Shown here piece by piece: positions 46,360 through 57,696 of a stretch of DNA of 64,000 nt. The notes beneath the pieces are model-generated. The model saw only the letters and a list, made by a program, of their open reading frames with translations, made no database searches and was not told the origin of the DNA. Source of the DNA: Cordilura impudica (taxonomy: Eukaryota; Arthropoda; Insecta; Diptera; Scathophagidae); the NCBI GenBank assembly GCA_963682025.1, contig OY821519.1:164649465-164713464 (forward strand). Direction: 5' to 3'. Within the stretch, counting starts at the first letter, position 1. The number at the start of each line of letters is the position of its first letter. The position numbers and the translations under genes are program-made.

Positions 46360-47477
46360 CTAAAATGTTCTAAAATGTTCCTCCTTGCCGCAATTATAGC
46401 ATTTCCCTTTTGGTCTCGAACCTCCAGGTTGCCCGCTCTCCATCGTCGGGGGTCCCCTACCATAGCTCCTACCTGGCTCATGGCCGTATGTTCTACATTC
46501 AACACAATATGGGGTATTTTTCGTCGTCCAACATGCATCACGAGTGTGTCCCGCCCGTTGACAAAACGAACAGGGCGGTGCTTTGTATGCATTGTCACTT
46601 GACCCAGCATTATTGTATGTATTGCCACTTGACCCAGCATTATTGCATGCCGTATCACTTGACCCAGCATTATTGTATGCCGTACCACTTGACCCAGCAT
46701 TGTTGAGCGGAGCTGCCTTATCTGCCTCCGTCCTGCGCAACAACTGTTCTACGGCTGCCACGAGACCCGAGACTGGATCCTCGCGGGTGTACTCCTCGTC
46801 AAAGTTTACACCCCTTAACGGAGGATCATCCCCCCGCCAAAGAGTTGCTTGAGCCGCCAGTGCTTCAATCAAGAGATCGTCCAACTTACATGAGCTGCTT
46901 GCCAACATCCTACCACGCAGCATTGGATCCCTCAGGCCAGATGTGAACGCTGATTTTACCTTTCTTTCTATCTCAATAGTCATTATCTCGTCCTTTCTCC
47001 CTTTAAAGTTTTCATCTAGTATGGCATGAGCTGTTGCTGCTAATGTCTGCAGACGCCCAGCAAACTGTCTCACATCCTCATCCCTCCTTTGGCAGGCTTC
47101 ATATAGCTCCCTTAGCACCGAGTCAAGCGACCTACTCTTTAAATATGTTGACTTTACAATTGCCAACAACTCATCCACTGACGTAAAAGTACGTAACCTC
47201 ACCAACTGGTACGCATCCCCGTAAAGCCTCTGTTTCACAATTTCCAAATATTCCTCCACCTTTTCCGGCCTACATCCATCAATGAATTTATACACTTCTG
47301 CTTGCAGGCTTGGCGATGGCTCGCCGCCGAACGTAGCACTATCGCCTTGACCGTTTTCAGAATATCCTGGGAGGACATCATCTGTGTTGGTTGTTGCCCC
47401 TTAGGCTCCTTATGGTACAGATCCCCAAAAATTCAACAAAATTCGGCCTAATGCCGGAACGATTATTGGTCCGATGA
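46360..47477 (-). pseudogene. gag: Gypsy gag with zinc knuckles, frameshifted
   Basis: The long open part is 47295-46360 (311 codons), in a frame that begins further upstream, where stops occur near 47400. It has a capsid region (LRELYEACQRRDEDVRQFAGRL near residue 62), then four imperfect copies of YNNAGSSD/G, then three knuckles: CSFCQRAGHTRDAC (complete CCHC), CVECRTYGHEPGR (last Cys lost) and CYNCGKEEHF. The frame ends at a 10-bp tandem duplication (TAAAATGTTC twice, 46361-46380) in the third knuckle. Removing one unit restores the frame into pol, so this small duplication killed it. Confidence 0.8.
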
Positions 47478-47489
47478 CCGGCTGCGCCA
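47478..47489 (-). promoter_or_regulatory. Primer binding site for serine tRNA
   Basis: On the minus strand TGGCGCAGCCGG begins four bases after the LTR end. It is the complement of the 3' end, with CCA, of the fly serine tRNA as I remember it, and errantiviruses such as 17.6 use the same tRNA. This site primes minus-strand DNA synthesis and shows which LTR is 5'. Confidence 0.7.
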
Positions 47490-47493
47490 TTAA

Positions 47494-48360
47494 TGTTATG
47501 GTCGTAAACACCTAATGTTATAGTCCTAACAAGTCCTAATGTTTAGTCCTAACAAGTCCTAACGTTTAGTCCTATCAAGTCCTAACCGCGGATTTGCCTA
47601 TTATGTTATAGCGCTGGCAGGCGCTGTCTATCAACGCCCAAACGGCGTTAGTGATGCTGGAAGGAGAAAATAAAAGGCAAAGCCGGACAAGTATGCTTTC
47701 TCACGGTTAAAGTCAGAACAGCGTACTTACTTGTCTTCATCTGCCACTGTTCTGACTTTTCCCTCTTTATTTATATTAAATCTTAAAACTAATTAAATAT
47801 AAAAATACGGAAATTGCATTACTAATGCAAGCAAAAAAAAAATAATAATAATAAAAAAAACAAACATTAACCATAACGCAATGCAATTCATGGCCCACTT
47901 AAATGGCTAACTTAACCAATAACAAAAAAAAAAACAAATAATAAATAAAAATAACATAAACATACCAGCGGCTTTTCAAGGCCACTACCTATATTAAATC
48001 ATTTCGTTTGCAAGCGCTTGACAACACACCCGGAACTTACTAAAAGATAAAAAGAAGTAATCAAAACTAAGTCAATGCATTGTAATAACAACGACAAAAA
48101 AACAGAACGCTACAAACAAAAACACAATCGAGTTACTCTAATTACACAAGCGTTCAAACAAGCCAAAAGAAAAGACTTAGCATATACAAATTAAATTAAC
48201 AAAAAACAAAACTAAAATCGTTACCCTCCACGATATTTAGTTAGGGCAAATATTACTTTATATGAAATCATGGTACATTGTCAAACACTTGAACATTATC
48301 TAAGATTATATTATATTATACATATTATGAATATTATGTTATATTATATTATAATATTAA

Positions 48361-48457
<97 letters not shown>

Positions 48458-48553
48458 ATTATTATTTTTATACACGTTGTTATATTGTATATTATATTCG
48501 CTATATTAAATTTGAAGTAATCTTATACTACATTCTATGCATATGAAACTCTG
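47494..48553 (-). repeat. 5' LTR of gypsy element
   Basis: Same as the left LTR, including the hairpin (47712-47756), but with one extra TAGTCCTA unit and an ATT run grown to about 95 bp (48360-48453). On the minus strand it ends ATAACA and is followed at once by the primer binding site. Confidence 0.78.
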
Positions 48554-49117
48554 TTTCACAACACCACGATTCAGAGGTCCATCAATGTTTGGTATGCAAA
48601 AGATACCACTCTCTAAGGTTTTGTCAGCGGTTTTTGAAGATGACTGCCAAGGAGCGAAATCAGTTGGTACGACGATACCACTATTGTGAAAATTGTCTTG
48701 CCACAAGCCACGACTTAAGAGCCTGTCAGTCGACGGACTTATGTCACAAGTGCGACAGCTATCATCATATTTTGCTGCATCCAACCCGTACTAACAATGA
48801 CTTAAGAAATACCATCAATGATCGACAAACCACCAGGCAAGCCCACAGCCGCAACAACAATAACACCAGGCGAGCCAACCGCAATAGGCGCAACAGCAAC
48901 AACTCCATCAGGCGCATCAACAGTAACAACACCATCAACAGTAGACGTACAAGCAATAACAAGACTATCCAGCGAACCAACTTCAACAACTCCATCAGAC
49001 TCACCAACAACTTCAGCAATAATAATCGTACTGTATCCATACGCAAGCCATACTGTCGCTTACACAGGTGCTTTGCGCACCAACCAATTAAAAGACGTCA
49101 CAATTGACGGGCGGCAT
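48554..49117 (+). pseudogene. gag: BEL/Pao gag fragment (second element)
   Basis: The plus frame has CLVCKRYHSLRFCQRFLKM, ENCLATSHDLRAC, CHKCDSYHHILLH, the Cys/His array of BEL/Pao Gag, here in a version different from that at 34295-35188. It then turns into an Asn/Arg-rich low-complexity stretch and ends near GACGGGCGGCATG. Everything before (rest of gag) is cut off by the gypsy LTR, and protease and pol are absent, so a large deletion joins gag to the 3' end. Confidence 0.68.
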
Positions 49118-49641
49118 GTCTAAATTAATGCATTTAGACAATCAAAATGATATTAGTAACGAATATTATGAATTAAATTGTGAGTTATATTACTATATTA
49201 AACGTATCGTATCATATTGCGAATTATATTACTATATCCAAAATATCGTAAGCAACATATTGTGAATTATATTGTTATGTTATTATCGTAAGCCTAAAAA
49301 TTACCCATGCTATAAGGCATAATTTTATCAAAATACTTTTGATCACTTCACTTATTCTACAACCCTCAACATAAATGGTTAGCGACCAGCACCTCCAAAT
49401 TCATCTCTAGATGAATTAATTAATTAATGGCTAAAATTTCTATTCCTTTTATTTCTTACACAACATTGGATAAATTTCAAACCCTTCGTTTACAATTTCT
49501 CCATTTCTTGAGAAATTATAAATAATCAAGGCACAGATTCCAAACTGTTCAATATTTAGGTTCCAGCGATAACAGCCCAGTCTTGCATCCCACAACCTCA
49601 ACCTAAATATTAATTAACCGGGAGAAATCGGTACATCTTGT
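49118..49641 (+). repeat. Possible BEL/Pao LTR or AT-rich relic
   Basis: Begins TGTCTAAATT directly after a G-rich GACGGGCGGCA, as expected at a 3' LTR start. The first 24 bp form a near-perfect palindrome (TGTCTAAAT...ATTTAGACA). Then come short repeats of GTGA(A/G)TTATATT(A/G)(C/T)TAT. No second copy is in the window, so LTR status is not proved. Confidence 0.4.
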
Positions 49642-50487
49642 TTTTTCAAGACAAACACGAACATGTATATTGTAGTATGCAATGTTACTCGTATCTAAAA
49701 CATATTCGTTTCAAAGTTGTTCTATATTTTAGTTTTTTTATATTGGAAGAGGCTTAAATAGTATAACTTTTGCTTGAATTCTCATTTGGTTGTTTTCAGC
49801 AAATATATATGAATTTAACCTTTTACCAAACAAACTATCTACTGTTTTTGGTTACTGATGAGGGTTGGTGACTTTTCCCGAAACAGCTGTATAACCTGTC
49901 ATGCAGAATATAGATCAATTTTTTGAAACAAATGTGCCAATGTTTTTGCTTTATTTGAAGTAGAAATGTGTTATCTTGAGCCTGAATAATTTCAAACTCA
50001 ATCATTAAAACGATAAGGATCGAAAATAAGATTTATTATTTTTATAAAAATATAATAAAATTAAAAATACGGAGGGCACGCCGTTAACGCTAAATGTAAG
50101 TTTAGCAAAAACAAATTATTTTTCTTCTTTTTTCAAGAAAAAAAAAAACAAACATGTATATTGTAGTATGCAATGTGACTCGTATACAAAACATATTTGT
50201 TTCAAAGTTGTTCTATATTTTAGTTTGTTATATTGGAAGGGGCTTAAATAGTATGACTTTTGTTTGAATTCTCATTTGGTTGTTTTCAGCAAATATATAT
50301 GATTTAACTTTTTACCAAACAAACTATCTACTGCTTTTGGTTACTGATGAGGGTTGGTGAAACAGCTGTATAACCTGTCATGCAGAATATAGATAAATTT
50401 TTTGAAACAAATGTGCCAATGTTTTTGCTTTATTTGAAGTAAAAACCTTTGATCTTGAGCCTGAATAATTTCAAACTCAATCATTAA
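49642..50487 (+). repeat. Direct repeat of about 360 bp, two copies
   Basis: Copy 1 spans 49642-50007 and copy 2 spans 50124-50487, separated by about 115 bp. Shared blocks are ACATGTATATTGTAGTATGC, TTCAAAGTTGTTCTATATTT, GAATTCTCATTTGGTTGTTT and AATTTCAAACTCAATCATTA. The copies differ by about 8-10 % and a 10-bp gap (CTTTTCCCGA in copy 1). The right edge of copy 2 is also where the neighbouring integrase is cut. Confidence 0.75.
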
Positions 50488-51570
50488 ATCTCCATTTTTA
50501 TTTCTAAACTATTTTCACATTTATGTGAGTCTTGCACTCTTTCTAATTTTATGTTCTCTATCATTTTCCTAGCATTCTCTAGTGAATACTTTAATCTTGT
50601 CTTTAGTTGATTTGTGTAATTGTCGAAATCATAGACTTTTTCATTGCATTTTTCTATAAGATCATCTAGCAAAGTTGGTAATTTGCAATAAACCAACTCA
50701 AAAGGCGAATAACCCGTATCTACATGAGGTGTAGTATTATAAACGAATGCATAATATGGAACCCATGAGTACTAATTATCATCAATCACGAATTAAAGAA
50801 AGTATTCATTCAAAACCCTGTGGTTCCTTTCTACAGTTCCCAGCGTTTCATGATGATATGGTGTTGAAAATCTTTGTTCAATTTCCAAAAATTCACATAT
50901 TAGTTTAATTAACTAATTTGTAAACTCCGTTTCTTTATCAGATTTAATTGCTTTGAACATTCCCTATTTTAGTATCACATTCTCAATTAGCGCTTTGGCT
51001 GCATTTGTGGTCTCTTTTGTCTCCATCGGGCAAGCTATCAGTTACTTTGTTGATACTTTGTTGTATAGTTAGAATATATCTGCAATGTTGTGATGGTCTT
51101 AAAGGACCTACTGTGTCAATTACAAGTGTGAAACTTTGGTTTGGTGTGTCTGACACGCATAAACGTTCTCTTGTGTGTTTGATCTGTTTGTTCTCTGACA
51201 CAAATCACATGGATACGGATTTTTGCTTCAGCCGCAGTACTGTTGTTCTAACTCCAAAGTGCCCTCCGCATGGTGTATTATGATACATTTTTATAAGATT
51301 TTCCTTTTCTCCATTATCTGTTTCTTTTGTGAATTTTTATATATTAATATTTTGATGTCATTCTTTTCTTTTATTTTCCCAAGGGTTATTTTTTCAAATA
51401 TCTCTTCACTTCTTTCCAGTACGATTTTTCTATATTCCGTTGTTCTTAAAATAGATGGTAGTTTCTCCAATACATTATCTAAATAACATGGATTTTCACT
51501 ACTTCTTACGCGCGACTTAAGTAAAAACAACCTTGTTGTTTTGTTGGTTTTTTACACTGATTTTTATTTT
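50484..51570 (-). pseudogene. pol: 412/mdg1-like integrase, 3' piece of a split element
   Basis: Minus frames 51530-51291, 51201-50983 and 50696-50484 and the bits between them give the zinc-domain region, the first Asp in FTLVIDTVGPL (51120), the VERNHRV block near 50830 and the GYSPFELVY block near 50700. The frame ends at LEIKMEI, where the C-terminal module is replaced by the direct repeat. The right side is cut by the LTR of errantivirus 2. It fits as the missing half of the element at 60637-64000. Confidence 0.68.
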
Positions 51571-51780
51571 ACTTAAAAAATATCTTAAAGCTATGAATTA
51601 CAGCTATTCTGCAAATCAGCATAATTTTATCGTCTACATTTATGAGAAAAAAACTCACAGTCGTGATATTGTGGTGGATTGCCACAATAACAAAACTATT
51701 TGCTGTGACATACAAACAAACGACAAAGTATATGATTGTGTATACAAGCATATAATCTGTATGTTTGGTTGTATGTAACT
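51571..51780 (-). repeat. 3' LTR of errantivirus 2
   Basis: Minus start AGTTACATAC after a purine-rich GGTTGGAGG, end TTTTTTAAGT. The complete copy is about 210 bp and includes a block (51616-51710) that the other LTR lacks. Confidence 0.72.
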
Positions 51781-51899
51781 CCTCCAACCTTAGCTAAAAG
51801 AATTCTCCTGAATTCGAATACATGATAGATAAATATTTTCATGTTATTATTAATTTTCCTCATATTTCTCTATAACCTCCCTTATTTGAGGAGGGGCTT

Positions 51900-53500
51900 T
51901 ATTAATTTTAATTTTAATTTGATTTTTTCTTATTAAAAATATAAGAACTAAAAATATTATTACAATTAGAATTTTTATAGATATATTGATGCCATAGGAA
52001 ATATTTTTGTGCATTTTTAATTCTTTATTTCGTTTATGTTATGGAAGCTGTTATTTTTCAGTTTTCTATAGTTTAAAAATGTATCTTCAGTAAAATTGTA
52101 TGTATTGTTATTATCGTAAACAAACTTATCAAATAAAATTTCATTTTTGTTTATGAAGACATTATAATCTATTTTAATTTCACAATCATAGAAAGACAGT
52201 TTATAACTACCATGCAACAAGATATTTCTGTCATCACAATTTTGTATAATTTGTTTATTTTTTGCATTTTTTACAACAACTGTTACTTCATCAATCGTTA
52301 TTATGTTAAATACATCATTATATTTGAGTTTACAATTTTAATGCAAAGTACAGCTTGAGCTGTATAATAATTTGTTTATTTTTTGCATTTTTTACAACAA
52401 CTGTTACTTCATCAATCGTTATTATGTTAAATACATCATTATATTTGAGTTTACAATTTGAATGCAAAGTACAGCTTGAGCGCTTCTTTCTACATATTTA
52501 AATGATTTATTTTCTTCGTATTTATACAGACTATTATTTACAGTTATAAAATACTACCTATCTGAATCGACCTCCAGAAATTCAGAGTTGGGCATTGGTA
52601 GCATTAGTCTTAAATCAGCCGTAAAAAAATTCAATGGCATTTTAATCGCAATAACGAGCAAATTATTTTTATAGTATAATACGTCTAATTTTGTTAACCG
52701 CAGTTTATCGAAATCAATATCGTAATCAATAATTTCGTCCGATGTCAATATACTAGGGTGAAGTGTGTGGTTGTTCGCGGAGGCAATGCTGTCCTGAATT
52801 TGATTTATTCTGTCCTCGATAAACTTCACTTTAAACAATATGTCGGAATAAAATAATTGTCTAACATTTTTTCCTTTTGTGACTTCAACTCATTGAAAGC
52901 TGTTTTAGTCATATTTCTGTCAGATCGAATAGTAGACTTCAGCAAATTAATGCTGTTTTGCAAATGCTCGTTTATTACAATTTGTTTGTTTAAGCCTTCA
53001 ATGGCATTGTGACTGTTTGCTGTTGTAACTTCTAGACGATTTAGAATGTCCATTATGTCTTCTTCGTCCATTGTTCCGAACAGCCATTTTTGCGTAGAGC
53101 CCACAATATTTAATAAACTTCTTTTTCCTAAAATTTTTATTAGAGGGACTAATTGATCTAATTTTTGATTTTAGTATCTGGATTTGTCTTTCGATTAAAC
53201 CGTTTGGGAAAAATTGCATGGCAACCATATTGGAGTACAGTTATAGTTTGGTTCACAATTTCTACAGCTCCTATTTTCATATTAATAAAACCCGTTTCAC
53301 TGGTTATTGGCTTAGATAATAGCAGGTTCGCGGTTGGGACTATTTGTGACATGATCATTATTATCGTTATCAGAATCTGTAAAATTAAAAGGACGTTTAA
53401 TGTTATTAATGTGGATATTGTTCAGGTTTCTTTTTATAAATTTTGGTTGTTCCTTATGTCGAACGCTTTTATAATTTTTAATCTATCCCTCTTGTCTACG
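51900..53500 (-). pseudogene. env: Envelope-like gene of errantivirus 2
   Basis: Reading leftward, frames 53358-53158, 53228-52998, 53104-52826, 52838-52554 and 52220-52017 carry parts of an errantivirus envelope-like protein. A basic KR before SLLN near 53115 sits at the usual furin-cleavage region and is followed by a long helical, heptad-rich part. A hydrophobic stretch near 51990-51930 (ILIVIIFLVLIFLI) looks like the C-terminal anchor. There are several frameshifts and stops, and an exact 120-bp-period tandem duplication at 52247-52480. Confidence 0.65.
52247..52480. repeat. Tandem duplication, period 120 bp, in env
   Basis: Two copies of about 115 bp, from ATAATTTGTTTATTTTTTGC to GTACAGCTTGAGC, differ by about one base (TTTTAATG against TTTGAATG). 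The near-identity contrasts with the decay around it, so the duplication is young compared with the element. Confidence 0.85.
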
Positions 53501-54840
53501 TTCTACATAATTTTCGCGGTTTTCGTTTCGTTTGCTTAAAATCCTACATTTCATAGCCTTTATACGTTCTTTAATTGTACTGTGATCAACATGATGTTGT
53601 TCAACCTCAGAAGGAGTACATTTAATTGTTGAGTGAAAAGTATTGTTGTAAAATTTTATAGCCCTAGCCATTTAGGTTATTACTGACATCTTTTCCTCAA
53701 CGCTTAAGGCTCTGATTTTTTCAGAAATTGTATTGTTCAATCTTTCGATATCCGCATTGCCCGTATGACTATTAGGTTTTGTGGCATGATAATCTATGTT
53801 CTCCTCATTTATAAATCGTCGAACATTTACGGTATTGAACTCATTATCAAAGACAAACTTATTTACTCTTCTTTTGTCGCTTAAAATTCCCTCAATTTCT
53901 GAATAATAGTTGGATTATTTCTATCTGGAAGATAAAAATGTATAGTATGCCTGGATAACTTATCTACAAAAACTGCAAAAGATTGTCGGCTATTAACGTA
54001 CGTATCAACGTGAATTATTTCATTTGTGGTAGATGTAGTCGCAGTGTAATGGAACTTAGGTTTTATTGGATTTCTGTCATATTTTGCAGATTAACAAAAA
54101 TCACAATTATTTATAATTGTATGAATTGTCGTTTTCAACTCAGGGTTGTAAATTTTATGCTTGATTCCCTCATAGGTTGGAATAATTTCTGAGTGACCTA
54201 TTTCGTTCTTGTGATACAAAGCTATTTGTCTCTTCAATTCCTCCTGGTTCACTATGTCCCGCGCAAAATGAGAACACCTCAGAAACCTAACGTCAGTCCT
54301 GTTCCGAAAAATTTCCTGCATTGCTTTTTGGAATTTATAGTAAGTTCTTTCATCTACTTCAGAGTAAATTGCTACTCGACCTTTTATGGAATGATTACTA
54401 AGTATACTATCGATGTTCTGAGAGTCCAAATCTACTCTATCTATATATATTCTGTTCTTACCGAATAATTGTACTGCTTCTTCATTCTTTTTATACAAAA
54501 TTATTATTTGCGTTTTGAACCTAATAACAACTGTGCCCAAAATATAGGAGTCGTTATATAAGTCCTCCTCCTGAGGGTGGACTGTTTCCACCACTAACGA
54601 GGAGGAATCATCTTCATTTGACAAATCCTGCTCTGCATTGATACGTTCGGCATCACTCAATTTGGCCTCATTTGCATTAACATCGATGCGACTCAAGAAA
54701 TCAGCAACGTGGTTCCCTTTGCCCTTAATATATTCATCATAATCCATTAAATGGACTAGCCAACGTTGTAGCCTTGGGCTAATGTCCTTTCCATTATTCT
54801 TAGCTTTTAACCACTTTAGTGGCTGATGATCTGTATTCAA
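53483..54840 (-). pseudogene. pol: RNase H end and integrase of errantivirus 2
   Basis: The 249-codon frame 54840-54091 starts in RNase H (NTDHQPLKWL, HVADFLSRID) and ends with the integrase zinc domain (H-x3-H spacing near ALYHKNEIGH, then INNCDFC). A stop right after begins a run of frameshifts through the catalytic core (IIHVDTYV near 54010, then decayed). The last open piece 53671-53483 (ARAIKFYNNTFHSTIKCTP) is from the integrase end. Confidence 0.75.
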
Positions 54841-56169
54841 ATCAAATTCGATACCATAAAGATAAGGTCTTAAATATTTTACCCCCAGACGATAGCTAAT
54901 AGCTCCTTTTCTATAGTGGAATAGTTTCCCTCATGAACATTGAGTTTTCTCGAGCCGTAACATATTGGATGCCCATCCTGTGTTAAAACGGCACCAAGTG
55001 CAAAGTTACTGACATCCGTTATCAGTTTAAACCTCTAATTAAAATTTGGGAATCGTAGGATAGGGGGATTTATTAAAATGTCTTTCAACTTCTCAAAACC
55101 GCTTTAAAATTTGGATCATTCGTATTTACCTTGGTATTTTTCTTTAAATATTTTGTAATCGGGTAAGCAATCTTTGCATAGTCCTTTACGAACTTCCTAT
55201 AAAAACCAGTCATTCCTATAAACGATTTGAAATTTCTCTGTGTATCGGCAAGTTTGAGATTCTGAATAATCTTAACTTTTTTGGATTGGGTTTGACATCA
55301 ATCCATCAATCGAAGTCGATTCAGAACTTTTTTCAAATTTACCAAGTGATCATCTAATGATGTGCTAAAAATTAGAATATCGACCAGGTAAACAGTACAA
55401 GTTTTATTTATGTATTCCCTAAGTACTGAATTCATAAGTCTTTGGAAGGTAGATGGAGCACTTTTTAAGCCAAAGGGCATTCGAATGAATTCGAAATGGC
55501 CAAATGGTGTTGAAAATGCCGTTTTCTCCTTGTGCCCTTCTTTTACCAAATTTGGTGAAATTCCTTTGCTAGGCCAAGGGTTGAAAAATATTGGGCTTTG
55601 CCCAGTTTATCTAAAATTCCCTCCATATTAGGAATCGTAAATTTATCGGTTCTAATAAATTCATTAAGCTTTCTATAATCTACAACCAACTTCCACTTCT
55701 TAATACCAGAATTGTCAATTTTCTTAGGTACAATCCAGAGGGGACTGTTGTATGGAGAGTTGCTCTCCTGAATTATATTCTGCTCGAGCATTTCGTCTAT
55801 CTGTCTTTGTATCTCTTTTTCGTGAACGTGTGGATATCTATATATTTTTGAGTATAGCGGTTTATCGATAGATGTTGGAATTTCATGCTGCACCACCTGT
55901 GTGGATGTAAATACATCACCGTCTTTATAAAATAAATCCTGAAATTTATTCAGCATTTTTCTTAGTCTGAAATCTTCATCGCGGTTTAAGTGACTCAAAT
56001 CGAATTGATCTACTCCATTGACTTCAGTATCTTGAATAGTCCGAATTGTATTAATACAATTGGGGGATTCCTCTTCGAATAAAATTTTCCTTCCGAATAC
56101 ATCCATAAACCTTTTTCCCAAATCTATCTTTGCCCTATCAATTACCTTCCAGGAAAATGTTCCTAACAT
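54841..56169 (-). pseudogene. pol: Reverse transcriptase of errantivirus 2, catalytic Asp lost
   Basis: Frame 56169-55543 covers the start of RT ([58 protein letters not shown]). After a frameshift, 55549-55298 gives [20 protein letters not shown] and the catalytic box [10 protein letters not shown] near 55385: the usual YxDD has become YLVD, so one metal-binding Asp is lost. The stretch 55297-54841 holds the thumb and the start of RNase H with many stops. Confidence 0.8.
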
Positions 56170-56229
56170 GTTAAATTCCTTAGGGATCGGTGTAACAAAG
56201 TACGGAACCTAAAGGGCTTACTTAATACT

Positions 56230-56660
56230 GCCTCAGAAAATTCTCCCTCAAAATGATTAGACCTTATTACACTAGTTTCCGCCCCGGTATCAATGAGACA
56301 TCTTACCACTACTTCCTATAGTAACCGCTATTAGGGGCAATATTGATTTATAGGAGCCCTGAGAAAATTTTCTTCTTCATGCTCTGATTCATTCTCTAAA
56401 TTTCCTATATTCATAAGAGTAGTTGTGTTCCTAAACGAATGGGACTGGATTCTCGGAAAAAGCCTGGTTTGAGCATTATTTGTAGACATTTTGTTTGAAT
56501 TTGGTTTGTTGCCAGAATTATTTAAATTTTGTCTATTAGTAAAATTATGTTAGCCTCCAACACTCTCATTTCTTTTACCATTAAATCTTCTATTGGTTTG
56601 TATTTTAGTTTTTTTCTGTGTTTAAAATCCATTGCTCTGTTGTCGTCTGATAGCTTCAAT
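56230..56660 (-). pseudogene. pol: Protease of errantivirus 2
   Basis: A minus-strand reading near 56310-56255 has RCLIDTGAETSVI, the retropepsin site with its catalytic Asp. Frameshifts lie on both sides (56170-56230 and 56320-56340). Sequence from 56340 to 56650 is Asn-rich linker between gag and protease. Confidence 0.65.
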
Positions 56661-57446
56661 TGTGAAAATCTATTATACAGTGAATCAATATTGGGGCTTT
56701 GTTCGGTGATACAAGCTCTAACTTGTCCGTCGATTTTTGTAAGAAGTATTTCAGTAAGGTCTCTATCGACATTGTAGGGTGAGTATAATTCGGGTTTTTG
56801 TTCGTCATATATGAATATTTCATTAATTTAAAATTTAGATTCCATGAATACATTAAAAAGTTCTCTAAGACTACTTATTTTTACATTTATGCAATAGTTA
56901 AATACCTCGGGATAAGTTTATCTTGGTCCGAAGTCCTTTTTGAGTTGTTTTTTTATTTCCATCCAACTTGTGTCCTCTGGTAACATAGAGATTGATTTCG
57001 CTGCATAGTCGCGTAACTTCTCATTTTTAACTATCATTGTGCCATATTTTATTAGATCCTGATATTGGCCGCAGAGGCTTAAGGCACTTTCTACTGATCT
57101 GAGAAAAGAGGGGAGATGATGACCCTTTGCGAAGGCTCTTGTTTGATGAAACTGATTTAGGACGTGGTGTGGGCTTCGTCCCAAACCAAACTGCTGGAGT
57201 TGGCCATGTTGATCCAGTTGATGCAGATGATTGTGTTGTGAAATAGCTTCTGCTTGCTGGTTCTTTGATTGCATTTGCATAATCTGATTTTCGTATTCAG
57301 CTTTTTGTTGTTGCACTGGTTGCACATGTACAGCCATTTCATTTTGTAGTTGTAACTGGTGTTGCTGTTGGTCTTTCATGACCGCTTCCTATTTGAGTAC
57401 GAGACATTCAAGTTGCTCAATCCTCTGTTGAACCCGTTCAACATTC
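56656..57446 (-). pseudogene. gag: Gag of errantivirus 2
   Basis: Starts at ATG 57446 (MNVERVQQRIEQLE), meets a stop at about 57389, then is open over 57379-56918 with a Gln/His-rich coiled-coil-like N-terminus and a capsid-like region (LPSFLRSVESALSLCGQ, MEIKKQLKKDFGPR). A stop and frameshift follow at 56918, with a last piece at 56853-56656. No CCHC knuckle, as usual for errantiviruses. Confidence 0.65.
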
Positions 57447-57696
57447 ATAGTAAAGTTTTTGTTGGTATATCTTTGGATATATGGCCTTTATTTATATATA
57501 TATCTATGAATATATAGTATTAGTTTTCTTTATATTTTATATTTTAGTACAAGCAGCTGGTATTTGTTTTGTTGTTGGGTTAATTAGTGATGAAGGCACA
57601 GCGCTGATCACAATTAATTATTTCAACAATAAAGCAGGTTACTTGCACTTGTACTATCGTAAGGAAAATTGACTTAATTTCTATTTTATTTGATGT

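Larger units (their letters stand above)
39391..48553 (-). mobile_element. Ty3/gypsy element with long LTRs (mdg3/blastopia-like)
   Basis: Two direct copies of an LTR of about 1 kb (39391-40361 and 47494-48553) flank gag-pol genes on the minus strand. The primer binding site directly inside the right LTR matches the end of a serine tRNA, which fixes the orientation: the right LTR is the 5' one. Gag has CCHC knuckles and there is no env-like frame. From the end of integrase (43620) to the left LTR lie 3.2 kb of non-coding, repeat-bearing sequence. The outer flanks do not give a clear target duplication. Confidence 0.75.

Noticed and set aside
47478..47489. Sequence like the end of a serine tRNA, possible tRNA gene
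   Set aside because: Only the last 12 bases match and there is no cloverleaf. Its place beside the LTR explains it as a primer binding site.
48270..48458. Leucine-rich open frame
   Set aside because: It is the translation of the ATT microsatellite in the LTR.
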